The notes below the pieces were generated by a model, which had not been told where the DNA came from, ran no database searches, and saw only the letters and a list, made by a program, of their open reading frames with translations. From positions 522,344 through 586,343 of the forward strand of contig NZ_JAAOIE010000001.1 in NCBI RefSeq assembly GCF_011326755.1: DNA of 64,000 nucleotides, read 5' to 3'. The position numbers and the translations under genes are program-made. Numbering within the stretch: position 1 is the first letter of the stretch; each line of letters starts with the position of its first letter. This DNA is from Cochlodiniinecator piscidefendens (GTDB lineage: Bacteria > Pseudomonadota > Alphaproteobacteria > Rhodobacterales > Rhodobacteraceae). Of the stretch, positions 20,300 through 29,303 are shown piece by piece.

Positions 20300-21594
20300 T
20301 CAGCCGCCAGCGCCGCAGAAACGCGGCCCGTCTTTTTAGCCTTAATCCGATCTTCGATCTCTTCACGGAAGTGACGCACAAGCCCTTGAATTGGCCAAGC
20401 AGCCGCATCACCAAGCGCACAAATGGTGTGGCCTTCGACCTGTTTGGTCACAGACAACAGCATATCGATTTCTTCGATTTCAGCGTCACCGGTAACCAGA
20501 CGATCCATCACGCGCATCATCCAGCCTGTGCCTTCACGACACGGCGTACACTGACCACAGCTTTCGTGTTTATAGAACTTTGAAAGACGCCAGATCGCTT
20601 TGATCACATCGGTGGACTGATCCATGACAATCACCGCAGCAGTCCCTAAACCAGAACGCTGTTCGCGCAGCCAATCAAAATCCATGATCGCATCTTCGCA
20701 GATATCTTTGGGCAGCATCGGCACTGATGACCCGCCAGGAATAACCGCTTTCAGATTGTCCCAACCGCCGCGAATACCACCACAATGGCGGTCCAGCAGT
20801 TCCCGCAGTGGAATAGACATCTCTTCTTCAACAACACATGGGTTGTTCACGTGGCCGGAAATCCCGAACAGTTTCGTACCCGCGTTATTCGGGCGACCGA
20901 ACGAACTGAACCAATCAGGACCGCGACGCAAAATCGTTGGCACAACCGCAATCGATTCAACATTGTTCACAGTCGTTGGGCAGCCATAAAGGCCAGCACC
21001 TGCCGGGAATGGTGGCTTCATCCGCGGCATGCCTTTTTTACCTTCAAGGCTTTCGAGCAATGCAGTTTCTTCACCGCAAATATAGGCCCCTGCCCCGTGG
21101 TGCAGATATAGGTCAAAATCCCAACCAGATTTGCAGGCGTTTTTGCCCAACAGACCCGCGTCATAACATTCATCAATCGCCGCTTGCAGCGCTTCGCGTT
21201 CGCGAATGAATTCGCCGCGAATATAGATGTAGCACGCATGCGCACCCATCGCGAAGGAGGCGAGCAGAGCCCCTTCGATCAAGGTATGCGGGTCGTGTCG
21301 CATAATTTCGCGGTCTTTGCATGTACCCGGTTCGGATTCATCTGCATTGATCACGAGATAGGCAGGACGCCCATCGGTTTCTTTTGGCATAAAGGACCAT
21401 TTCAGCCCGGTCGGGAAACCCGCGCCGCCACGGCCCCGAAGACCAGAGGCTTTGGCTTGATCCACAATCCAGTCGCGGCCGTTCTTAATGAACTCGGCTG
21501 TTCTGTCCCAATGTCCACGTTTGCGCGCACCCGCAAGGCTACGATCGTGCATACCGTAGAGATTGGTAAAGATCCGGTCTTGATCCTTCAGCAT
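20296..21594 (-). CDS. nuoF: NADH-quinone oxidoreductase subunit F
   Basis: A 432-residue subunit that binds NADH and FMN and carries cluster N3. The FMN/NADH motif [15 protein letters not shown] lies near residue 58 and the 4Fe-4S motif [15 protein letters not shown] near 346. I start at ATG 21594 ([14 protein letters not shown]), as in relatives, preceded by GGAAGA; an alternative ATG five codons upstream (21609) cannot be excluded. The stop overlaps the next gene. Confidence 0.97.
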   Translation of the reverse strand: MLKDQDRIFTNLYGMHDRSLAGARKRGHWDRTAEFIKNGRDWIVDQAKASGLRGRGGAGFPTGLKWSFMPKETDGRPAYLVINADESEPGTCKDREIMRHDPHTLIEGALLASFAMGAHACYIYIRGEFIREREALQAAIDECYDAGLLGKNACKSGWDFDLYLHHGAGAYICGEETALLESLEGKKGMPRMKPPFPAGAGLYGCPTTVNNVESIAVVPTILRRGPDWFSSFGRPNNAGTKLFGISGHVNNPCVVEEEMSIPLRELLDRHCGGIRGGWDNLKAVIPGGSSVPMLPKDICEDAIMDFDWLREQRSGLGTAAVIVMDQSTDVIKAIWRLSKFYKHESCGQCTPCREGTGWMMRVMDRLVTGDAEIEEIDMLLSVTKQVEGHTICALGDAAAWPIQGLVRHFREEIEDRIKAKKTGRVSAALAAE

Positions 21595-21635
21595 CTCGTC
21601 TTCCTTCATTCACCCGGCCAAGGCCCGGTCTTCTC

Positions 21636-21860
21636 TTAACTGTCCCGGCGCTTGCGCCAGATTTGATACGTAACAACCAAGGCCCAGAAAAATCCGGCAA
21701 TGGCTGCGAGATCCGCGAGAAACACATATTTGGGATCAAGCCCCAGTTTCCCGCCAACCCATTGTGCGCCCATCCAGAACAGCATCGTTCCGGCGATGAC
21801 AAAAGACACCAACCGCGCCTGCCGCGCGAGAGCCTTTTCGTCATCTGGGCTGCGTGTCAT
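21636..21860 (-). CDS. DUF5337-like two-span membrane protein in nuo operon
   Basis: A 74-residue protein with two membrane helices (about residues 17-34 and 46-66) and a basic C-terminus WRKRRDS. It resembles the Rhodobacteraceae family DUF5337, located between nuoE and nuoF. The start overlaps the stop of the 54-residue ORF by four bases (ATGA). Function unknown. Confidence 0.75.
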   Translation of the reverse strand: MTRSPDDEKALARQARLVSFVIAGTMLFWMGAQWVGGKLGLDPKYVFLADLAAIAGFFWALVVTYQIWRKRRDS

Positions 21861-22021
21861 TTAAACCTCTTGGTTTGGTTCAGAAAACACGCCCTATTTT
21901 CGTCGTCACGTTCCACACGAACACGAATAGGCGTTGATTGAGGCCCTGCGAGAGAACTCGCAATGTTTGACGCTGCCTCTTTCAAAGTATTCAGAAGGTC
22001 TTGCAGTGTTGCGTTCATCAT
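21857..22021 (-). CDS. Putative 54-residue protein between nuoE and DUF5337-like gene
   Basis: An ORF from ATG 22021 (or 22018) to TGA 21857 encodes 54 residues beginning MMNATLQDLLNTLKEAASNI and ending in a basic tail. It has an AGGA site eight bases upstream and overlaps the next gene by four bases (ATGA), the arrangement used throughout this operon, which supports real translation. The N-terminal half looks like an amphipathic helix; PIRVRVERDDE follows. I do not recognise a family. Confidence 0.65.
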   Translation of the reverse strand: MMNATLQDLLNTLKEAASNIASSLAGPQSTPIRVRVERDDENRACFLNQTKRFK

Positions 22022-22046
22022 TCCAAACATCCTATTGCTACCGCGT

Positions 22047-23153
22047 TTAATAAACGCCGCCTTTATCTACTTTTTTCGAAAACGCTGTCTCGCCGCCTTC
22101 GGCCAATTGTTTGGCCTGTTCGACCCAACCATCACGTTCGATCCGACCTTTGAAAGACAGACGTGCATCAACCCAAGCAATTTCTGCAGGGCCCCATGCC
22201 GCAACTTGATCAAAGTGGAAGAAGCCAAGTTCGTTCAGCACGCCCTCAAGTTTAGGACCAACGCCTTTGAGCTTTTTCAAATCATCTGCGCCACCATCAC
22301 GCGCGGCGGTGAGTGTCTCTGGTGCAGCTTCGGCAACATCTCCTGCATCCTCTGTAGGCTCTGCCTTTGGCGCAGAAGCAGCAGCTTTCTTAGGTGCTGC
22401 TTTCTTTGCAGCAGGCTTTTTCGTTGCCTTAGGTTCTTCGGATTTTGCGGTCAACCATGGTGTCAACAAAGGCACTTCGGTTCCGTCAATACGTTTCACA
22501 GTATCGCCCAAATCCACAGCAAGCTGCGCAGATGCGTTGTATTGCGCACGGCCGCTTTCGAATTCGGTCAATGACGTTAGACCGGATAGAGGTTCCGCCG
22601 CATAACGACCATTCTGAGGACCCGGAACAGGAACTTGGCCCGCTGCCAATTCGTCAATGATTTCGGAAAAACGCTCAGCCGTCAGATCTTCATAGAAATC
22701 TTTGCCGATCTGCGCCATCGGGGCATTTGTACACGCGCCTAGGCATTCAACTTCTTCCCAGCTGAATTTACCGTCTTCTGACAACATATGTGGCTTAGGC
22801 GCGATTTTTTCTTTGCAAACTGCGACCAAATCTTCGGCACCGCAAATCATGCAGGACGTCGTGCCGCAAATCTGAAAGTTTGCCACAGACCCAACAGGCT
22901 GCATCTGGAACATGAAATAAAACGACGTTACCTCTAGCACGCGAATTTGCGCCATGTCGAGCATTTTTGCGATCACTTCAATCGCAGCGCGGGAAATCCA
23001 GCCTTCTTGTTCCTGCGCACGCCACAATAGCGGAATCACAGCAGAAGCCTGACGTCCCTCAGGATACTTAGAAATCTGACCTTCAGCCCAAGCAAGATTT
23101 GCAGGGGTGAATTCAAAACTTTCGGGTTGGGTATGGTGCAAACGGCGCAACAT
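22047..23153 (-). CDS. nuoE: NADH-quinone oxidoreductase subunit E with C-terminal HhH extension
   Basis: A 368-residue subunit, about twice the usual length. Residues 1-180 are the thioredoxin-like NuoE domain that carries the 2Fe-2S cluster N1a, with Cys 96, 101, 137 and 141 (CGTTSC and CLGAC). After a Lys/Ala/Pro-rich linker (about 237-270), residues 290-350 form a helix-hairpin-helix-like module ([20 protein letters not shown]). Similar modules occur as C-terminal extensions on other alphaproteobacterial proteins, for example ribosomal protein L21 as I recall. The start overlaps the nuoD stop by one base (TAATG). Confidence 0.95.
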   Translation of the reverse strand: MLRRLHHTQPESFEFTPANLAWAEGQISKYPEGRQASAVIPLLWRAQEQEGWISRAAIEVIAKMLDMAQIRVLEVTSFYFMFQMQPVGSVANFQICGTTSCMICGAEDLVAVCKEKIAPKPHMLSEDGKFSWEEVECLGACTNAPMAQIGKDFYEDLTAERFSEIIDELAAGQVPVPGPQNGRYAAEPLSGLTSLTEFESGRAQYNASAQLAVDLGDTVKRIDGTEVPLLTPWLTAKSEEPKATKKPAAKKAAPKKAAASAPKAEPTEDAGDVAEAAPETLTAARDGGADDLKKLKGVGPKLEGVLNELGFFHFDQVAAWGPAEIAWVDARLSFKGRIERDGWVEQAKQLAEGGETAFSKKVDKGGVY

Positions 23154-24364
23154 TAGCGGTCAATCTCCCCAAAGACGACATCCATCGTCCCGATAATCGC
23201 GGCCACATCGGCCAATTGGTGTCCAGTCGCGACAAAATCCATCGCTTGCAGGTGCAAAAAGCCCGGCGCGCGAATTTTGCTGCGGTACGGTTTATTCGTG
23301 CCATCCGCCACAAGGTAGACGCCAAATTCTCCCTTAGGAGCCTCAACTGCAGCGTAAATTTCGCCAGCAGGCACGTGGAAACCTTCGGTATAAAGTTTAA
23401 AGTGGTGGATCAGGCTTTCCATTGAGGTCTTCATATCACCGCGTTTTGGCGGGGTAATCTTACCTCGGGACATAACGTCACCTGTTGCTTCACGAAGTTT
23501 AACAATGGCTTGGCGGATGATCTTCAGGCTTTCACTCATTTCCTGCATCCGGCACAAATAGCGATCATAGCAATCACCGTTTTTGCCCACAGGAATTTGA
23601 AAATCAAATTCATCGTAGCATTCATAAGGTTGGCTGCGGCGCAAATCCCACGCCATGCCGGACCCGCGTACCATCACGCCTGAGAAACCCCAGTCCAAAG
23701 CATCCTGTTCGGTGATGATGCCAATATCAACGTTACGCTGCTTGAAAATCCGGTTCTCGGTCAACAACTCATCGATGTCTTTCAACATCTTCGGGAAATC
23801 GATAGCCCATTCTTCGATGTCATCGATCAACTCATCCGGCAGGTCCTGATGCACCCCACCCGGACGGAAATAGTTGGCGTGTAGGCGTGCACCGCAGGCA
23901 CGTTCATAAAACACCATCAGCTTTTCACGTTCCTCAAAGCCCCACAGCGGCGGCGTCAGCGCGCCAACGTCCATCGCCTGTGTGGTGACGTTCAGGATGT
24001 GATTCAAGATACGGCCAATTTCGCAAAACAATACCCGGATCAGCGATGCGCGACGCGGAACAACAGTTCCGGTCAGCTTTTCAATCGCCAAGCACCAAGC
24101 ATGTTCTTGGTTCATCGGGGCCACGTAATCCAACCGGTCAAAATACGGCAGGTTTTGCAGATAAGTGCGGCTTTCCATCAATTTTTCGGTACCGCGGTGT
24201 AAAAGCCCAATGTGAGGATCACACCGTTCTACGATCTCGCCGTCCAGCTCAAGCACCAAACGCAACACGCCGTGCGCAGCCGGGTGCTGAGGTCCGAAGT
24301 TGATGTTAAAGTTCCTGATTTTCTGCTCACCCGTTTGGGCGTCATCAAATTTGGTGCCATCCAT
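23153..24364 (-). CDS. nuoD: NADH-quinone oxidoreductase subunit D
   Basis: A 403-residue subunit lining the quinone site. [18 protein letters not shown] (near residue 16) and the C-terminal DVVFGEIDR are diagnostic. The start is ATG 24364 ([15 protein letters not shown]), six bases after the stop of the sulfotransferase gene and preceded by AAGGGTG at a suitable distance; an in-frame ATG 11 codons upstream lies inside that gene and is less likely. Confidence 0.97.
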   Translation of the reverse strand: MDGTKFDDAQTGEQKIRNFNINFGPQHPAAHGVLRLVLELDGEIVERCDPHIGLLHRGTEKLMESRTYLQNLPYFDRLDYVAPMNQEHAWCLAIEKLTGTVVPRRASLIRVLFCEIGRILNHILNVTTQAMDVGALTPPLWGFEEREKLMVFYERACGARLHANYFRPGGVHQDLPDELIDDIEEWAIDFPKMLKDIDELLTENRIFKQRNVDIGIITEQDALDWGFSGVMVRGSGMAWDLRRSQPYECYDEFDFQIPVGKNGDCYDRYLCRMQEMSESLKIIRQAIVKLREATGDVMSRGKITPPKRGDMKTSMESLIHHFKLYTEGFHVPAGEIYAAVEAPKGEFGVYLVADGTNKPYRSKIRAPGFLHLQAMDFVATGHQLADVAAIIGTMDVVFGEIDR

Positions 24365-24369
24365 CAGTT

Positions 24370-25230
24370 CTACACCCTTACCATATTCTGTTTCCATGCA
24401 TCGGGTAGATCACCAAAGCGATCTTCCACAAACGCGTATTGCGGGGCCAGCAGGCGCTGAAAAGCACCGCGAGTTTCATCGTCTATCTTCTGTGGTGCAC
24501 CTGAATGCACCTTATTTTTGTAATCGCCGGAAAAATGGGAAATCCCCAGAAATGCGCAAAGCTTTGCTATGCTTTCATCCGAGAAAAGGTTTTCAAAAAA
24601 ACCAACCCAAAGCTTATCCCGACCAATCCCGGCATCAAGCCGGGAAAATGTGTCTGCGTAACCTGAGCGCAACAACGGTTCTGTTTTTTCGCCAGACAAA
24701 ATCCGTGCAACCAACTTTGCAGGCAGTCCGTGCGCCGTGCGTCCAGCATCCATTTTGACGTTCGACCACAACCGTTCAACCGGATCACGCAACAGGTACA
24801 CAAAACGCGTCATAGGCGTTAAATTTGCCATCAAACGCAACACGGCTGGCGGTAGCAGCGCATAAGACGGGCTGATATCCGCAGTGAGCGCACGGTTTTC
24901 GCCGACGTGTTCCATGAACCGCGTATATTTCATCGGATCATTACCAGCATCGTTGATCACGGTTTCCCATTCGTTCAGCAAACGCTCACGCCGCACAAAA
25001 TGCCACTTACGATCGGCACCATGCACAGCTTTGCGTTCTGCTAACCGCAAACGTGCTGCATTCAAACGGTCTGCAGCACCAGAAAAGTTTTGCGCATTCA
25101 GCATGTGAAAATAATGCAATTCTTTCAGGGCCGGCAAACGGCACTCAGGATGTGACGCAAGATAACGGTAGAGCCAACTGGTCCCCGCTTTCGTTGCGCC
25201 TATTCCATACATGAGCGTCGTTTGCTCCAT
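24370..25230 (-). CDS. Sulfotransferase family protein inside nuo operon
   Basis: A 286-residue P-loop sulfotransferase. The 5'-phosphosulphate loop [16 protein letters not shown] (residues 9-24) and the 3'-phosphate region [18 protein letters not shown] (Arg and Ser) are both present, so binding of PAPS is expected. The acceptor cannot be deduced; carbohydrate and lipid acceptors are both possible. It sits between nuoC (three-base spacing) and nuoD (five-base spacing) in the same direction and interrupts the usual nuoC-nuoD order without breaking the transcript. Its product has no obvious link to complex I. Confidence 0.85.
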   Translation of the reverse strand: MEQTTLMYGIGATKAGTSWLYRYLASHPECRLPALKELHYFHMLNAQNFSGAADRLNAARLRLAERKAVHGADRKWHFVRRERLLNEWETVINDAGNDPMKYTRFMEHVGENRALTADISPSYALLPPAVLRLMANLTPMTRFVYLLRDPVERLWSNVKMDAGRTAHGLPAKLVARILSGEKTEPLLRSGYADTFSRLDAGIGRDKLWVGFFENLFSDESIAKLCAFLGISHFSGDYKNKVHSGAPQKIDDETRGAFQRLLAPQYAFVEDRFGDLPDAWKQNMVRV

Positions 25231-25233
25231 GAA

Positions 25234-25842
25234 TTACCCTTTAGCCTCAGACTTTTCATCACCCGGAAGAATGTATTCGGCACCCTCCCATGGGCTCATG
25301 AAATCAAACTGACGATATTCCTGCACCAAGCTTACGGGTTCATACACAACACGCTTTTGCGCTTCGTCATAACGAACCTCGGTATAACCTGTTGTTGGAA
25401 AATCTTTGCGAAGCGGATGGCCACGAAACCCATAGTCCGTCAGAATACGACGGAGATCAGGGTGACCTTTGAACATGATACCAAACATGTCGAAAACTTC
25501 GCGTTCAAACCAGTTCGAAGCTGGATAAACATCAACGATCGACGGCACCATTTCATCATCACGCACACCAGCCCGTACGCGAATACGATGGTTTTGGTAC
25601 ATAGATAGAAAATGATAAACAACATCGTAGCGTTTTTCACGAGTTGGATAATCAACCGCGGTCAAGTCAACCATTGTTGAAAACCGACAGGTCGCATCAA
25701 CCTTCAAAAACTCAACAAAGGACACCAAAGCCGTTGGCGTCACTTCGACGGTTAATTCACCATTCGCCACGGACGTGGACAAAACAGCGTCGGATTGCTT
25801 CGCCTCGATATAGGCGCCCAGTTCTTGCAATGCGTCAGACAT
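25234..25842 (-). CDS. nuoC: NADH-quinone oxidoreductase subunit C
   Basis: A 202-residue 30-kDa-type subunit of the connecting module. ERE-containing [20 protein letters not shown] and the [19 protein letters not shown] signature are intact. Separate nuoC and nuoD genes (not fused) are normal for alphaproteobacteria. It starts eight bases after nuoB. Confidence 0.97.
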   Translation of the reverse strand: MSDALQELGAYIEAKQSDAVLSTSVANGELTVEVTPTALVSFVEFLKVDATCRFSTMVDLTAVDYPTREKRYDVVYHFLSMYQNHRIRVRAGVRDDEMVPSIVDVYPASNWFEREVFDMFGIMFKGHPDLRRILTDYGFRGHPLRKDFPTTGYTEVRYDEAQKRVVYEPVSLVQEYRQFDFMSPWEGAEYILPGDEKSEAKG

Positions 25843-25850
25843 GGTCTTCC

Positions 25851-26384
25851 TTACCTTGCGATGGTGCCAGTACGGCGGATTTTGCGTTGCAGCTGCAACA
25901 GGCCATAAAGCAGTGCTTCAGCAGATGGAGGACACCCAGGAACGTAAACATCCACAGGAACAATCCGGTCACATCCGCGCACCACAGAATAACTGTAGTG
26001 ATAATACCCACCACCGTTCGCACAGGACCCCATCGACAGAACATAGCGCGGTTCTGGCATCTGGTCGTAAACTTTGCGCAGCGCTGGGGCCATTTTATTG
26101 GTCAGCGTGCCCGCAACGATCATCAAATCTGACTGACGGGGGGATGCACGTGGCGCAGTACCAAACCGCTCCATGTCGTAGCGTGGCATCGCGGTATGCA
26201 TCATTTCAACCGCGCAGCATGCCAGACCAAAGGTCATCCAATGCAACGATCCAGTCCGGGCCCAGTTGATCATATCTTCGGTAGAAGTCAGCAGAAAACC
26301 TTTATCCTGCAACTCTTGGTTCAAGGCCTGGGTCGCGACTTCTTTGTCGCCGCCAGCTGTATTTGCGCCGGTCATCACTCCCAT
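25851..26384 (-). CDS. nuoB: NADH-quinone oxidoreductase subunit B
   Basis: A 177-residue subunit holding cluster N2, the last centre before quinone. The tandem Cys [19 protein letters not shown] and YVPGCPPS supply the four ligands. I start at ATG 26384 ([12 protein letters not shown]), ten bases inside nuoA, with AGGGG upstream; ATG 26375, which overlaps the nuoA stop by one base (TGATG), is an alternative. Confidence 0.97.
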   Translation of the reverse strand: MGVMTGANTAGGDKEVATQALNQELQDKGFLLTSTEDMINWARTGSLHWMTFGLACCAVEMMHTAMPRYDMERFGTAPRASPRQSDLMIVAGTLTNKMAPALRKVYDQMPEPRYVLSMGSCANGGGYYHYSYSVVRGCDRIVPVDVYVPGCPPSAEALLYGLLQLQRKIRRTGTIAR

Positions 26385-26740
26385 TCGAGTGCCCCTTTCT
26401 TCCATTCGTAGGCAAAGCCAATGGTCAGAACAGCGAGGAACACCATCATGGACCAGAACCCAACGAGGTTCAGATCACCAAAGGCCACAGCCCAAGGGAA
26501 CAAAAATGCAATCTCAAGATCGAAGATGATGAAAAGGATCGCTACCAGATAGAATCGGGAATCAAATTTCATCCGTGCGTCATCGAATGCATTGAAACCG
26601 CATTCATAGGCACTTACTTTCTCAGGATCGGGATTACGAACTGCGAGGACAACAGCCGCAAGGATCAATACGATCCCTAATGCAACAGCGATGCCCAGAA
26701 AAATGAGGATCGGGAGATACTCTCTCAAAAGGTCTTCCAC
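26375..26740 (-). CDS. nuoA: NADH-quinone oxidoreductase subunit A
   Basis: A 121-residue membrane subunit with three helices and the conserved [20 protein letters not shown] block between helices one and two. It begins with GTG at 26740, six bases after a perfect AAGGAG site. It is the first gene of the operon; the 250 bases upstream hold the candidate promoter and the terminator of the preceding operon. Confidence 0.97.
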   Translation of the reverse strand: MEDLLREYLPILIFLGIAVALGIVLILAAVVLAVRNPDPEKVSAYECGFNAFDDARMKFDSRFYLVAILFIIFDLEIAFLFPWAVAFGDLNLVGFWSMMVFLAVLTIGFAYEWKKGALEWE

Positions 26741-26788
26741 GTGTGGCTCCTTGGGGTGGCGTTCTATGCGCTTGCCTTAGCTTAGATC

Positions 26789-26817
26789 GGTTTAAACCCG
26801 CCGCTCGCCGGGGTCAA
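26789..26817 (-). promoter_or_regulatory. Candidate promoter of nuo operon
   Basis: On the minus strand TTGACC (26817-26812) is separated by 17 bases from TAAACC (26794-26789). The -35 is good and the -10 is weak, as is often the case in alphaproteobacteria. The position is about 50-75 bases upstream of nuoA. It was found by eye only. Confidence 0.4.
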
Positions 26818-26939
26818 CCAAATGGGCGGGGATAAAATGCGTCAGACACAGTGGAAATCGACAATGTGGTACATCAGGCACAAGAAAAAACTCCGGTTAC
26901 AGCAATAACCCTGTGCTAATTGCGAAAGGTTTCAGAATC

Positions 26940-26969
26940 AAAAAGGCGCAAATCTTTTTGCGCCTTTTT
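26940..26969 (-). terminator. Terminator of leucine-degradation operon
   Basis: A stem of about 13 pairs with core GGCGCAAA/TTTGCGCC and a four-base loop, followed on the minus strand by a T run. It lies 24 bases beyond the stop of the last gene of the leucine operon and separates it from the nuo operon. The A/T tracts on both sides make it potentially bidirectional. Confidence 0.88.
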
Positions 26970-26992
26970 TTCAATGCCGTTAACCAACTAAA

Positions 26993-27778
26993 TCAGTCAA
27001 CTTTCCAATCCGGTTTTCGTTTGTCAAAAAACGCGCTGATGCCTTCGGCTGATTCCGAGTTATCCCAACAGGCTGCCAGTTCCGCGACAGTGTGATCAAT
27101 CATCTGATCGTCTATTCGCGGCCCCAACGCCCGCGCTAAAGCTTTCGCCCGCCCGACAGCCTCCGGTGCCACGGAAAGATACGGAAGAACTTCGGCCTCA
27201 ATAGCGGCATCCAGATCATCCACTGCGACCACTTTAGAGAGCAAATCCAACGACACGGCCTCATCCGCATCAAATATCCGCGCAGACATAAAGACTCGGC
27301 GCGCTTTGGCCTCACCCATTCGGGCGATCACATACGGCCCGATCGTCGCAGGAATCAAACCAAGCCGCGTTTCCGTAAGGCCAAATTTCGCCCCCTGCAC
27401 GCATATGGCCACGTCACAGACAGACATCAAGCCAACACCACCGCCAAAGGCCTGCCCCTGCACGCGCCCAATCAGTGGCTTTGGCATCGTATTCATCGCC
27501 TGTAACATCTCAGCCAATTTGCGCGCCTTTTTCATGCGTTCTTCGGGATTTGCCTCAACCTGATCTAGCATCCACTTCAGATCGCCACCCGCGCAGAAAC
27601 TTTTCCCAGCCCCGGTCAACACCACAACCCGCACGGTTTTATCGCTCCCTAACACTTGGGCAGCATCGGTTAACTCGATCAGCATTTCTTCTGAAAGCGC
27701 GTTGTGCTTTTCAGGTCTTGATAAAGTCAGCGTCACCACCCCGCGCGCGTCGCGGTCCAACTTAAGTGTGTTATACAT
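26993..27778 (-). CDS. liuC: Enoyl-CoA hydratase family, probable methylglutaconyl-CoA hydratase
   Basis: A 261-residue crotonase. The oxyanion-hole segments GAGKSFCAGGDLKWM and QAFGGGVGLMSVCD are present, as is the catalytic-region TETRLGLIPATIGPYV. Placed as the last gene of an operon with isovaleryl-CoA dehydrogenase, methylcrotonyl-CoA carboxylase and HMG-CoA lyase, the missing step is hydration of 3-methylglutaconyl-CoA, so that function is inferred from context; the family itself is certain. Confidence 0.88.
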   Translation of the reverse strand: MYNTLKLDRDARGVVTLTLSRPEKHNALSEEMLIELTDAAQVLGSDKTVRVVVLTGAGKSFCAGGDLKWMLDQVEANPEERMKKARKLAEMLQAMNTMPKPLIGRVQGQAFGGGVGLMSVCDVAICVQGAKFGLTETRLGLIPATIGPYVIARMGEAKARRVFMSARIFDADEAVSLDLLSKVVAVDDLDAAIEAEVLPYLSVAPEAVGRAKALARALGPRIDDQMIDHTVAELAACWDNSESAEGISAFFDKRKPDWKVD

Positions 27779-27793
27779 CAGATGTCCTTTGCC

Positions 27794-28648
27794 TTAGGCG
27801 CTGCGCATTCCGCGCGCCATTTCCGCTGCGCGGTTCACAACGGTCATATCTAATCCGGTGCTATAACCAAGCCGCTCAACATGCGCTGCGACCTCTTCCG
27901 TGGCGACATTTCCCGCCGCACCCGGTGCATAGGGGCAGCCCCCTAGACCACCAACAGCGGCATCAAAGACTCTAAGCCCTAACGCCAAAGACGCATCAAT
28001 ATTATCAAGCGCACGCCCCGCCGTATCATGATAATGCCCAGCCAAGCGATGCGCCGGGATTTCTTTCAGAACTGCAATCAACATCTTTGAAATGCTGTCA
28101 GGGGTACCCTGCCCCAACGTGTCCCCCAACGACACCTCGTAACAGCCCATCGCAAAAAGCTCTGCTGCGATCTCGGCCACCTTGTCTGGGGATGTCGGCC
28201 CATCAAACGGGCAATCGGTGACACAGGACACATATCCGCGCACTGGCATATCAATATGACGCGCCTTTTCCATAATAGGCGCGAATTTCTCAAGGCTCTC
28301 AGCGATGCTCATATTTAGGTTCGCTTTGGAAAACCCTTCGGATGCAGAGCCAAAGATAGCAATTTCGCTGGCATCGGCTTCAACAGCGCGCACATATCCC
28401 TTTAGGTTTGGTGTCAATGCACCATAGCTGATATTAGGTCTACGCGTTATCCCGCTAAACACCTCATCGCTGTCCGCCATCTGCGGCACCCATTTTGGTG
28501 AAACAAATGACCCTACCTCGATCCGTCGAAATCCCGCGTCAGACAATAAATCCACCAGTGCAACCTTTTGCGCTGTGGAAATGTTGCCTTTTTCGTTCTG
28601 TAGCCCATCGCGTGGACCCATTTCAAAGATTTCAACAGTTTCAGTCAT
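27794..28648 (-). CDS. liuE: Hydroxymethylglutaryl-CoA lyase
   Basis: A 284-residue TIM-barrel lyase that splits HMG-CoA to acetoacetate and acetyl-CoA, the last step of leucine degradation. MGPRDGLQNEKG at the N-terminus and the catalytic-Cys signature GGLGGCPYAPGAAGNVATE near residue 256 are diagnostic. The start is ATG 28648, which overlaps the GST gene by eight bases in another frame; the four-codon upstream extension is not used in relatives. Confidence 0.95.
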   Translation of the reverse strand: MTETVEIFEMGPRDGLQNEKGNISTAQKVALVDLLSDAGFRRIEVGSFVSPKWVPQMADSDEVFSGITRRPNISYGALTPNLKGYVRAVEADASEIAIFGSASEGFSKANLNMSIAESLEKFAPIMEKARHIDMPVRGYVSCVTDCPFDGPTSPDKVAEIAAELFAMGCYEVSLGDTLGQGTPDSISKMLIAVLKEIPAHRLAGHYHDTAGRALDNIDASLALGLRVFDAAVGGLGGCPYAPGAAGNVATEEVAAHVERLGYSTGLDMTVVNRAAEMARGMRSA

Positions 28649-29303
28649 TCGGCACCTCATAAAAATCTTGTTTGTAAATTACCTCTGCCCCCACAGGAGG
28701 CAAAGCCGCCCCAAACGAAGAACGCGCCTGGAACCGTTCCCAGTAGGCGCTGGTCAAGGGCAATGCGTCAAGCTTTACAAAATGTGTCCCGGCATAAATC
28801 CCATAGGCAACTGCACAATCCACTGCGCTAAAACCGCTTTTCAGCAGCCAGTCCCGCCCGTCGGACAGTTGGGCCTCAATCCGCTTTAGCGTATTGGCAA
28901 GCCGCGCCGCCTCCAGCTTCATGACTGTTGGGGAGCGCATCCAAGCCTCATATAACATAATGTGACTCTGGGTCAGGTTGGCGCAATGCTGCCCAATGGT
29001 TTCGGCGTAATGCAACCAATCAAGCCATTCGATACGTTCAGCATCACCGAAACTCCGCCCCAATCCCGCGTTGGGAAAGCGTTCGCACAGCACTTCAACC
29101 ATCGCCCCACTTTCAACCAATGAGATCCCGTCGATCTCTAACGCTGGCACGCGCCCAGCCGGTGAAAGACCGCGAAACGCCTCTGTGCGCATCGACTTAT
29201 CAAAAAAGTTGTGACTGATCAGCTCATAGGCAACACCGAGTTCCTCAAGCAGCCAAATGATCCGCATAGACCGCGCATCCGGTGCGTGGTGCAGCCTGAT
29301 CAT
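28641..29303 (-). CDS. Glutathione S-transferase family protein
   Basis: A 220-residue protein with an N-terminal thioredoxin-like GST domain (LHHAPDARSMRIIWLLEE; the Ser in the loop is the likely thiolate-stabilising residue; SPAGRVPALEID carries the cis-Pro; ESGAMVE matches the ES motif for the gamma-Glu of glutathione) and an all-helical C-terminal domain. The substrate is unknown. It overlaps mccA by four bases (ATGA) and the HMG-CoA lyase gene by eight, so it is embedded in the leucine operon. Confidence 0.88.
   Translation of the reverse strand: MIRLHHAPDARSMRIIWLLEELGVAYELISHNFFDKSMRTEAFRGLSPAGRVPALEIDGISLVESGAMVEVLCERFPNAGLGRSFGDAERIEWLDWLHYAETIGQHCANLTQSHIMLYEAWMRSPTVMKLEAARLANTLKRIEAQLSDGRDWLLKSGFSAVDCAVAYGIYAGTHFVKLDALPLTSAYWERFQARSSFGAALPPVGAEVIYKQDFYEVPND

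Noticed and set aside
21963-22574. 203-codon plus-strand frame opposite nuoE
   Set aside because: It lies antisense to nuoE and its Cys/Phe/Arg-rich composition reflects reverse reading of the Lys/Ala linker; nuoE has all its cluster ligands.
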